A stretch of 64,000 nucleotides of DNA from Methylobacterium sp. BTF04 (GTDB taxonomy: Bacteria > Pseudomonadota > Alphaproteobacteria > Rhizobiales > Beijerinckiaceae). Made by a program: the position numbers and the translations under genes. The stretch lies in NCBI RefSeq assembly GCF_010692745.1, contig NZ_JAAHTB010000005.1, positions 1 through 64,000 of the forward strand. The letters are read 5' to 3'. The notes beneath the pieces are model-generated. The model was not told the origin of the DNA. It saw nothing but the letters and a program-made list of their open reading frames with translations, and made no database searches. The first letter of the stretch is position 1, and each line of letters begins with the position of its first letter. Positions 57,406 to 64,000 of this stretch are shown here, piece by piece.

Positions 57406-57909
57406 ATGCACCAGGGCAATCACCGCGACCACGAGGGCGCGAAGAAGCTGTTCGAGCTGATCAAGGACATCAAGGTCGCGATGCTGACCACAGCAGACCC
57501 GGACGGAAAGCTCTACAGCCGCCCGATGTGGAGCCAGGACACCGACGAGAGTGGCGACATCTGGTTCTTCACCAAGCTGCATTCGCCCAAGACCACCGAG
57601 ATCAGCAAGGACAACCAGATCAACCTCGCCTACTCGGACCCGTCGAGCCAGACCTACGTGTCGGTGGCCGGCAAGGCCGAGATCGTCACCGATCAGGCCT
57701 TGATCGACGACAAGTGGAGCGAGAGCATGAAGACCTGGTTCCCGAACGGGAAGGACGATCCCGAGGTCGCGCTGATCCGCGTCCACCCCGAGAAGGGCGA
57801 ATACTGGGACAGCCCGAACTCCACGATGCTGCACCTCTACGGCTACGTGAAGGCCTCGCTCACCGGTGAGTCGCCGAAGACCGAGACCAAGAAGGTCGAT
57901 CTCGCCTGA
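57406..57909 (+). CDS. Pyridoxamine 5'-phosphate oxidase-like (general stress protein 26 type)
   Basis: A 167-aa split-barrel flavin-binding protein: AKKLFELIKDIKVAMLTTAD, GKLYSRPMWSQDTDESGDIW, FFTKLHSPKTTEI, VSVAGKAEIVTDQALIDDKW and WFPNGKDDPEVALIRVHPEK. This pattern matches the general-stress-protein-26 branch of the PNPOx-like superfamily rather than true PdxH. Such proteins bind FMN or FAD and may be involved in stress responses; no enzymatic role is established. ATG 57406 follows GGAGAT. A terminator follows, so it is a single gene. Confidence 0.9.
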   Translation: MHQGNHRDHEGAKKLFELIKDIKVAMLTTADPDGKLYSRPMWSQDTDESGDIWFFTKLHSPKTTEISKDNQINLAYSDPSSQTYVSVAGKAEIVTDQALIDDKWSESMKTWFPNGKDDPEVALIRVHPEKGEYWDSPNSTMLHLYGYVKASLTGESPKTETKKVDLA

Positions 57910-57931
57910 TCCGTATGGATCGCGCGATTCC

Positions 57932-57966
57932 AAGGGTGGCGTGCCGGCCGGCGCGCCACCCTTTTT
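57932..57966 (+). terminator. Terminator after the PNPOx-like gene
   Basis: A long GC-rich stem (AAGGGTGGCG... with ...CGCCACCCTT) centred on GGCCGGC, followed by TTTTT. Confidence 0.85.
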
Positions 57967-58065
57967 CGTGACGTGAGCCCGATCACGACCGATTGACTCG
58001 GACCGGACCGCCATGCGCCTCTGAGCGCGAGCGGGCGACGGGCCCCGCGCCGGTTCGGACCAACC

Positions 58066-59358
58066 ATGCTCGACCTCGCGACGCGGGTGTACAACCACAG
58101 CTTCAAGATCGATCCGATCGTCCGGTCGCTGCTAGACACCGATTTCTACAAGTTGCTGATGGCGCAAACGATCTTCCGTCGCCATCGGGACGCACGCGTC
58201 ACATTCGGCATTCAGAATCGCTCCAAAAGCGTGCGCCTCGCCGATTTCGTCGATGTCGGCGAGTTGCGCGAACAGCTCGATCACGCACGGACCATCGGCT
58301 TGAGCCGCGGCGAGTCGACCTGGCTGCGGGGAAACACCTTCTACGGCCAGCGCCAGATGTTCGCGTCCGATTTCATGGATTGGCTCGAAGGCTTCCGTCT
58401 GCCGGATTACGAGCTCGAGGCCCGGGACGGTCAATACGTCCTGACCTTCCACGGTGCCTGGATCGAGACCACCATGTGGGAGGTCCCGGCCCTCGCCATT
58501 CTCAACGAATTGCGCGCGCGCGGCGTCGTGCGCCGCATGGGGAAGCTCGAACTCCAGGTGCTCTACGCCCGGGCCATGACACGGGTCTGGGAAAAGATCG
58601 AACGTCTGAAGACCCTGCCCGACCTTTCCATCGCGGATTTCGGGACGCGCCGCCGCCACGGCTACCTCTGGCAGGATTGGTGCGTCGAAGCCATGCGGTC
58701 CGGCCTCGGAGACGCGTTCCTCGGCACATCGAACTGCCTCATCGCCCTGCGCCGGGAGGTCGAAGCCGTGGGCACAAACGCCCACGAACTGCCGATGGTC
58801 TATTCGGCACTGGCCGACGGTGACGACGCCCTCGCCCGAGCGCCCTACGACGTCCTGGCCGACTGGCAGCAGGATTATGCCGGCAACCTCCTTGTGATGC
58901 TGCCCGACACCTACGGCACTACCGGGTTCCTCGCCCACGCCCCCGAGTGGATGAACAGCTGGACCGGCATCCGCATTGATTCGAAGGAGCCCATCGCCGG
59001 CGGCGAGGAGGCAATCGCGTGGTGGAAAGCCAGAGGCACCGACCCCCGTGACAAGCTCGCGATTTTCTCCGACGGTCTCGACATCGACACCATCACGGCG
59101 ATCCACGCGCATTTCCATGGGCGCATGCGGATCGGCTACGGCTGGGGCACCCTGCTCACCAACGACTTTCGTGGGCTTGTACCGGAGGGGCGTCTCGATC
59201 CGATCTCCATCGTCTGCAAGGTAATCGCGGCGGATGGGCGCCCCACCGTGAAGATCTCGGACAACCCATCGAAGGCGATCGGACCCGACGACGAGATCGC
59301 ACGCTACCGGCGCGTCTTCGGCATCGGCGAACAGGAGGCGATGCCGGTCTTCGTGTGA
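58066..59358 (+). CDS. pncB: Nicotinate phosphoribosyltransferase
   Basis: Salvage enzyme joining nicotinate and PRPP to nicotinate mononucleotide for NAD synthesis. The 430-aa product has SLLDTDFYKLLMAQTIFRRH at the N-terminus, RGNTFYGQRQMFASDF, the regulatory/catalytic segment GTSNCLIA and VGTNAHELPM with its His, and ISDNPSKAIGPDDEIARYRR near the end. Length is normal for the bacterial PncB (homologous to E. coli). ATG 58066 gives the standard start. Single gene, convergent with the chemoreceptor-like gene. Confidence 0.96.
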   Translation: MLDLATRVYNHSFKIDPIVRSLLDTDFYKLLMAQTIFRRHRDARVTFGIQNRSKSVRLADFVDVGELREQLDHARTIGLSRGESTWLRGNTFYGQRQMFASDFMDWLEGFRLPDYELEARDGQYVLTFHGAWIETTMWEVPALAILNELRARGVVRRMGKLELQVLYARAMTRVWEKIERLKTLPDLSIADFGTRRRHGYLWQDWCVEAMRSGLGDAFLGTSNCLIALRREVEAVGTNAHELPMVYSALADGDDALARAPYDVLADWQQDYAGNLLVMLPDTYGTTGFLAHAPEWMNSWTGIRIDSKEPIAGGEEAIAWWKARGTDPRDKLAIFSDGLDIDTITAIHAHFHGRMRIGYGWGTLLTNDFRGLVPEGRLDPISIVCKVIAADGRPTVKISDNPSKAIGPDDEIARYRRVFGIGEQEAMPVFV

Positions 59359-59365
59359 GGGACGA

Positions 59366-60469
59366 TCAGGTGCGGGTCTTCCGCACGATGACACCGTACC
59401 AGCCGAGCCCGGCATAGGTCTCGTAGCCGGGCGTGCGGTGGAAGGCGGTCACGGCGCCCGAGGCCGGGTCGTGATCGGCTCCGCTCATGCGCGGTCCCGG
59501 CCGGAAAGGCAGGGTTTCGCTGAGAACACCGTGGCCATCGGATGCGGCGAGCACCCGGTGGCGCGCATCGACGAGGAGGACCCGCGTCCGCTCGCGGTCC
59601 TCGGGCGAGACGCGGACGCCCGCGACGATGGCGCGAGCCTGCGCCTCCCAGTCGAAGTGGATCGCCAGAACGCCGATGGCGGGCGCCTTGGACCGGCCGT
59701 CCGCGCGGATGCTCGCGCAATAGGTCGCGACCTGGGCACCGCCGAGGTGGGACTGCCGCGCCACGTCGGCGGCGACATAGCCGTCGCCGTCGGGCAGGGC
59801 GTTCGCCCGACCGAACCAGGGCTCGTTCGCGACAGTCCGTCCGATCACGTCGGGATAGCGCCCGGGGCGGCCATGCGCGAGCACCACCCCGTCCGCAGTG
59901 CAGAGCCAGAGGTCGAGATAGACGGTGTAGGCATCGAGGATGATGCCGAGACGCTCCTGGGCATGGGCCACCCGCTCGGGCGTCGGGTCGGCCGCGCACG
60001 CGACGAGGGCCGCATCGGTGGCCCACCATCGCACGTCGCAGGTCCGCTCATACAGATTGCGGTCGATCAGTTCGACGGCATTGAGGGCGAGATCGATCAG
60101 CCGATCGTCGCGGGACCGATCGGACAGGGACTCGACCTGGGCCTGGAGCGTTGCGATCCGGTCGGACAGCTCGGCTTCCAGCGCCTTGGCGATGGCCTCG
60201 ACTTCGGAGCCGATCTCCCGGACCTCCTGCGCCACCACCGAGAAGCCGCGTCCCATCTCGCCGGCACGGGCAGCCTCGATCAGCGCATTGAGCGCCAGCA
60301 TCTTCACCTGTCCGGTAATGCCCTGGATGCGCCGGCTCTTGTCCAAGGAAATCCGCCTCAGCGCGGCGATCTCGGCCGCGACGTTGCTCAGACTGATCGC
60401 ACCCGCCACCGGCGAGAGAAGGTCCACACGCTCCTCGGGCAAAGCCGCCAAATCCGTCATAAGCCCCAT
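59366..60469 (-). CDS. Soluble methyl-accepting chemotaxis-like protein with inverted domains
   Basis: A 367-aa protein with no membrane helix. Residues ~25-120 are a short receptor signalling helix pair with the conserved CheA/CheW-binding tip ([34 protein letters not shown]), and residues ~150-360 form a Cache-like sensor ([53 protein letters not shown]). Chemoreceptors normally have sensor first and signalling last, with HAMP and methylation helices; here the order is reversed and those parts are missing. ATG 60469 or 60460 may start it. It might act on a CheA cluster in the cytoplasm or on another histidine kinase. Confidence 0.82.
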   Translation of the reverse strand: MGLMTDLAALPEERVDLLSPVAGAISLSNVAAEIAALRRISLDKSRRIQGITGQVKMLALNALIEAARAGEMGRGFSVVAQEVREIGSEVEAIAKALEAELSDRIATLQAQVESLSDRSRDDRLIDLALNAVELIDRNLYERTCDVRWWATDAALVACAADPTPERVAHAQERLGIILDAYTVYLDLWLCTADGVVLAHGRPGRYPDVIGRTVANEPWFGRANALPDGDGYVAADVARQSHLGGAQVATYCASIRADGRSKAPAIGVLAIHFDWEAQARAIVAGVRVSPEDRERTRVLLVDARHRVLAASDGHGVLSETLPFRPGPRMSGADHDPASGAVTAFHRTPGYETYAGLGWYGVIVRKTRT

Positions 60470-60825
60470 CGCCAGCCGCGTTATTCTCAGCGGTTATTGA
60501 ATAAATATCCATAAAATACTGTTAATATGCGCTTTTTCTCTCATGAGCGCTCGCTTCCATTGCTAATAATTAAATCTACTTTTTTATGTCGCAACATAGT
60601 AATCCAGTCAGATTTTTACAATTTGAATGTACAGCGATAACTGGGTAATTTATCCCGCTACAACTAAGATCGATATTATGATGATATATAAGCATCGTCG
60701 AATTTTTTGAATGGTCTCGATGCGGTCGCTTTCATCGACAGTCCGTGGATCTTGAACCTTTCACAGGTTCGGATCATCCCAGACAGGCTGGGCCCGTCGA
60801 ACGGGTTCCCCGGCCGGAGGAACGC
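60470..60825. other. AT-rich intergenic region between chemoreceptor-like gene and pxpA
   Basis: 356 bp, of which about 60490-60715 is strikingly AT-rich for this genome. Small imperfect dyads occur (for example TATGTCGCAACATA near 60585), but no ORF or terminator is convincing. Probably contains the divergent promoters. Confidence 0.45.
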
Positions 60826-61584
60826 ATGCGGATCGATCTCAACGCGGATCTCGGCGAGGGTTACGGCCCCTGGACCATGGGCGACGACGCCGCGCTCCTC
60901 GACATCGTCACCTCGGCCAACGTCGCCTGCGGCTTCCATGCGGGCGATCCGGCGATCATGGTCGCCACCGCCGCAGCCGCGAAGGCACGCGGGGTCGCCA
61001 TCGGCGCCCATCCCGGCTTCCACGATCTGCGCGGGTTCGGCCGCCGCCCCATTCCCACCAGCGCGAGCGAGATCGAGGCCGACGTCGCCTACCAGATCGG
61101 CGCGCTCCAGGCCTGCGCTGGGCTCGCGGGCCACCGCGTCACCCATGTGAAGGCGCACGGGGCGCTCGCCAACCTCTCCAACGCGGAGGAGTCCGTAGCG
61201 TGTGCCTTCGCGCGGGCGGTGCGGGGTGTCGACCGCAATCTCGTCGTCATGGTGATGCCGGGGCTCGCCGCCGAGCGGGCGGCGGAGCAGGCGGGCCTGC
61301 GAATGGTGCGGGAGATCTATGCCGACCGCGCCTATGCCGAGGACGGGCAGCTCGCTCCGCGCGGACAGGCCGGCGCGGTGATCTCCGAGTCCGGCCAAGT
61401 CGCGGAGCGGACCCGGCGCATGGTGGAGGAGGGCGCGCTGCTCACCGTGTCGGGACGCCTGCTTCCGGTGACGATCGACACGGTCTGCGTTCACGGCGAC
61501 GATCCGCACGCGGTGGCCACCGCACGGGCCGTCCGCCACGCTTTGGAGAAATCCGGCCTCACCCTGACGTCGTTCATCGATTGA
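60826..61584 (+). CDS. pxpA: 5-oxoprolinase subunit A (LamB/YcsF family)
   Basis: Part of the PxpABC enzyme that opens 5-oxoproline to glutamate with ATP. The 252-aa product starts MRIDLNADLGEGYGPWTMGD, with VTSANVACGFHAGDPAIM, GVAIGAHPGFHDLRGFGRRP, VKAHGALANLSN and ICVHGDDPHAV-like TVCVHGDDPHAV, all hallmarks of the family (a polysaccharide-deacetylase-like fold). ATG 60826 has a perfect GGAGG at 5 bases. The B and C subunit genes, usually adjacent, are not in the window, so they must be elsewhere or absent. Confidence 0.94.
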   Translation: MRIDLNADLGEGYGPWTMGDDAALLDIVTSANVACGFHAGDPAIMVATAAAAKARGVAIGAHPGFHDLRGFGRRPIPTSASEIEADVAYQIGALQACAGLAGHRVTHVKAHGALANLSNAEESVACAFARAVRGVDRNLVVMVMPGLAAERAAEQAGLRMVREIYADRAYAEDGQLAPRGQAGAVISESGQVAERTRRMVEEGALLTVSGRLLPVTIDTVCVHGDDPHAVATARAVRHALEKSGLTLTSFID

Positions 61585-61705
61585 TCACGCGGCCGTCATC
61601 GATGGCGGGCGATCGAGGGATCGTTTTGTATTCAACCACCGTTGCTGACCGTGACGACCCATCCGCGGTGGTCGCGCGTAACGTTAGCGTCGAGACGGAA
61701 CCGGC

Positions 61706-63673
61706 ATGGCGACGAGACCGAGTACGAACGCTCCACTGATCCCACCGCGGCCGACACGGATCGCAGCGGCCGAGACGCCGTCACCGACCCTGACCTCTCC
61801 GCTCGTGGTCGCGGCGCTGATCATCGCCGGCCTATATATCGGGCGCGACGTCCTGATCCCCATCGCCATCGCGATCCTGTTGTCCTTCGTCCTCGGACCG
61901 CTGGTGAACCTGCTGCGGCGCTGGCATTTCGGGCGGTTCCCCTCGGTGGCCGCCTCGGTCCTGATCGCGCTCGGTGTCGCCGGCGCCTTGGCTACGCTGA
62001 TCGGGGTCCAGCTCGCCGATATTGCCGGTGACGTGCCGCGCTATCGTTCCACCATCGAGCACAAGGTCGAGGGACTGCGCGATACGCCGGCCGGCCGGAT
62101 GGCAGACTACGTCGCCAGCATCGGCCGGACAATGCCTCAGGACGACGCCAAGCCGACGCCCAAGCCGACACCGGAATCCAAGCCTGCGCCCAAAACCGCG
62201 CCGACCGCCGCACCTCCGGAAAAGGCGGTCCTGGTCGAGGTGAAGGATCATGCACCGGATGCGATCACCGTCGCCGGTACCCTGCTGTCACCGATCCTGC
62301 ATCCGCTCGCCACCGCCGGCATCGTCTTCGTGGTGCTGCTGTTCCTGCTGATGCAGCGCGAGGATCTGCGCGATCGGATGATCCGGCTCGTCGGCTCCTC
62401 CGATCTGCATCGGACCACCGTGGCGATGGACGACGCCACCCGGCGCCTGAGCCGCTACTTCCTGGTTCAGCTCGCTCTCAACTGCGCCTTCGGTCTGGTG
62501 ATCGGGATCGGCCTGTACTTCATCGGCGTGCCGAACCCGGTTCTGTGGGGCATCTTTTCGGCGCTGATGCGATTCGTGCCGTATATCGGCGCCGTCGTCT
62601 CGGCGATCTTCCCCCTGGCGCTCGCGGCCGCCGTCGATCCCGGCTGGTCGATGCTGATCGCGACGCTGATCCTGTTCCTGATCCTCGAGCCCCTGGTCGG
62701 CCACTTCATCGAGCCGATGCTCTATGGCCAGTCCACCGGCATGTCGCCGTTCGCGGTACTGGTCTCGGCCCTGTTCTGGACCTGGCTGTGGGGGCCGGTG
62801 GGCTTGCTGCTCTCGACCCCGCTCACCGTCTGCCTCGTGGTGCTGGGCCGCCACGTCGACAAGCTCGAATTCCTGGATGTCCTGTTCGGCGACCGGCCGG
62901 CCCTGACGCCGGTGGAGAACTTCTACCAGCGCATCCTCGCGGACGACCCCGACGAGGTCCAAGAGCATGCCGATCTGATCCTCAAGACCTGTTCGCTCAC
63001 CGCCTATTACGACGAGGTGGTGATCAAGGGCCTCGAACTCGCCGCCCGCGACGCGGCCCGCGGGGTCCTGACCTCCGAACAGAAGACCGATATCCGCGGC
63101 AGCGTCGCCGGGCTGATCGAGGAATTGGCGGAGCGTGACGACGTGAAGGTCGAGACCGGCCGGTCCGATCCCGACGCGCCGGAGGCCAAGCAGATTTCCG
63201 CCGGCTGGCAGCAAGACGGCGCCGTTCTGTGCGTGGCCGGCCGCAGCTTCGTCGACGAATCCGCCTGCGCGATCCTGGCGCAGCTTCTCGCCAAACGCGG
63301 CATCGGCGCCCGAACCGTCGCCTTCTCCGACGTGGCGCGGGCACGGATCGACGCTTTCGATCCGGGTTCCGCGCGCTTGATCTGCGTCGTGTCGACGGCG
63401 ATCAGCGGCGAGCCGACCCATCTGCGCCGCCTCGTCGAACGGCTCAAGCGCCGAATGCCCGACGCCAGGATCGTCGTCGGCCTTTGGCAGGCCGAGGATG
63501 CGGGTGTCGACGACGGAGCCCAGCGCCAAGCGATCGCGGCGGACGTCCACGTCTCGTCCCTGCGCTCGGCGGTGGAGGCGGTGATCGCGGCGACCGAGGG
63601 ACAGGCCGCCTCCGCCCCACGCCCGGCCGATCGCGGGGCAGACCACCCGGTCGCCGCCCCGGTGACGGTCTAG
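61706..63673 (+). CDS. AI-2E family transporter with C-terminal cytosolic domain
   Basis: A 655-aa member of the PerM/AI-2E transporter family, which includes the AI-2 exporter TqsA and Na+/H+ antiporters. N-terminal hydrophobic pairs, a Pro/Lys-rich periplasmic or loop segment (about 150-175), then GIVFVVLLFLLMQREDLRDR, LNCAFGLVIGIGLYFIGVPN, LMRFVPYIGAVVSAIFPLAL and FIEPMLYGQSTGMSPFAVLV are typical. The last ~280 residues form a soluble extension: a helical part followed by a Rossmann-like alpha/beta domain (GAVLCVAGRSFVDESACAIL, RLICVVSTAISGEPTHLRRL) resembling B12-binding or receiver folds. The standard family is about 350 aa, so the extension is notable. ATG 61706 follows ACGGA. Confidence 0.9.
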   Translation: MATRPSTNAPLIPPRPTRIAAAETPSPTLTSPLVVAALIIAGLYIGRDVLIPIAIAILLSFVLGPLVNLLRRWHFGRFPSVAASVLIALGVAGALATLIGVQLADIAGDVPRYRSTIEHKVEGLRDTPAGRMADYVASIGRTMPQDDAKPTPKPTPESKPAPKTAPTAAPPEKAVLVEVKDHAPDAITVAGTLLSPILHPLATAGIVFVVLLFLLMQREDLRDRMIRLVGSSDLHRTTVAMDDATRRLSRYFLVQLALNCAFGLVIGIGLYFIGVPNPVLWGIFSALMRFVPYIGAVVSAIFPLALAAAVDPGWSMLIATLILFLILEPLVGHFIEPMLYGQSTGMSPFAVLVSALFWTWLWGPVGLLLSTPLTVCLVVLGRHVDKLEFLDVLFGDRPALTPVENFYQRILADDPDEVQEHADLILKTCSLTAYYDEVVIKGLELAARDAARGVLTSEQKTDIRGSVAGLIEELAERDDVKVETGRSDPDAPEAKQISAGWQQDGAVLCVAGRSFVDESACAILAQLLAKRGIGARTVAFSDVARARIDAFDPGSARLICVVSTAISGEPTHLRRLVERLKRRMPDARIVVGLWQAEDAGVDDGAQRQAIAADVHVSSLRSAVEAVIAATEGQAASAPRPADRGADHPVAAPVTV

Positions 63674-63775
63674 CACCGTCGCCGTTTCGTGCGGCGAGGG
63701 GTTGACGCTGGGCTGCCGCATCCGCTTCGCTCGCGGTCGGCCCGCGGGCTACCGCACAGCAACGGAGCTACCCCG

Positions 63776-64000
63776 ATGAGCGTCGTCGATCTCGCGCGGT
63801 TCATGGACGATCTCGCCACGGAATCGGGGCAGGCGATCCTGCCATTCTTCCGCGCCGCGTTCGGGATGGACGACAAGACTCGCGGCGCCGGCGCCTTCGA
63901 CCCCGTCACCGAGGCCGACCGTGCGGCGGAAGTCACCATGCGCGGGATGATCCGGCGAACTTTCCCGACCCACGGCATTCTCGGCGAGGAGTTCGGCTCG
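63776..64000 (+). CDS. Inositol monophosphatase family, likely histidinol-phosphatase (partial)
   Basis: ATG 63776 with GGAG upstream; the frame is open to the end of the window (75 codons), so the C-terminus is cut. The product starts MSVVDLARFMDDLATESGQA and has FDPVTEADRAAEVTMRGMI and HGILGEEFG, the first metal-binding Glu-Glu motif of the inositol-phosphatase fold. The N-terminal pattern resembles HisN-type histidinol-phosphatases of alphaproteobacteria, but the deciding C-terminal part is not visible; inositol monophosphatase or CysQ-like function remains possible. Confidence 0.82.
   Translation, partial: MSVVDLARFMDDLATESGQAILPFFRAAFGMDDKTRGAGAFDPVTEADRAAEVTMRGMIRRTFPTHGILGEEFGS

Overview
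The window looks like chromosome from a high-GC alphaproteobacterium of the Hyphomicrobiales, most likely a Methylobacterium/Methylorubrum relative. This is an inference from family resemblance: a split F0 ATP synthase operon with separate b and b' subunits, a CcrM-type GANTC methyltransferase, an alphaproteobacterial LexA box, a polyhydroxyalkanoate-granule associated protein, and many Ala/Arg-rich proteins. No tRNA, rRNA, CRISPR array or prophage was seen.

Region 1 (1-6.1 kb) is an insertion-sequence graveyard. It opens inside an IS66 transposase whose end truncates a small AT-rich membrane-protein gene. Next come weakly supported short ORFs, a solitary 80-aa protein, an IS3 orfB remnant, and an IS3 element (inverted repeats at 3893 and 5925) that has lost the middle of orfB and carries an IS110 (IS1111-like) element inside orfA. 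The IS110 copy keeps its transposase and about 270 bp of 3' noncoding DNA where a bridge RNA would be expected.

Region 2 (6-9 kb) has the GDP-fucose genes fcl and gmd. They are preceded by a run of four hairpins ending in a terminator and flanked by two paralogous 57-aa proteins of unknown function.

Region 3 (9-18 kb) carries an RND efflux pair, a small membrane protein, a marR-ompR-envZ-like operon with a dyad operator candidate just upstream, and ilvE. Region 4 (18-27 kb) has an orphan Flp pilin, a DUF937 protein, sfsA, and a reverse-strand cluster hlyD / secreted alpha-alpha-barrel-like protein / cellulose-synthase-like glycosyltransferase / FkbM methyltransferase. This reads as a synthase-dependent exopolysaccharide locus of non-canonical composition and is the best candidate for an under-described system here.

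Region 5 (27-38 kb) holds a YadGH-type ABC exporter, the F0 operon atpI-B-E-F'-F (consensus-like promoter; strong stem-loop after atpE), a DsbA-like protein, a DUF721/DciA protein, mutY with an AT-hook tail, an acyltransferase and ccrM. Region 6 (38-51 kb) has rlpA, a PHA-granule protein, uup, an old-yellow-enzyme reductase, a phosphodiester glycosidase, a glycine-rich secreted protein, ssb with an overlapping LexA box, a catalase-related peroxidase, gyrA and an outer-membrane beta-barrel. Region 7 (51-64 kb) has coaD, two cyclophilins around a TonB-C-like protein, mobA-mrp, a diguanylate cyclase, pncB, a soluble chemoreceptor-like protein with inverted domain order, pxpA, a large AI-2E family transporter and the start of an inositol-monophosphatase/HisN-type gene. 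Most of 27-64 kb is ordinary core genome.
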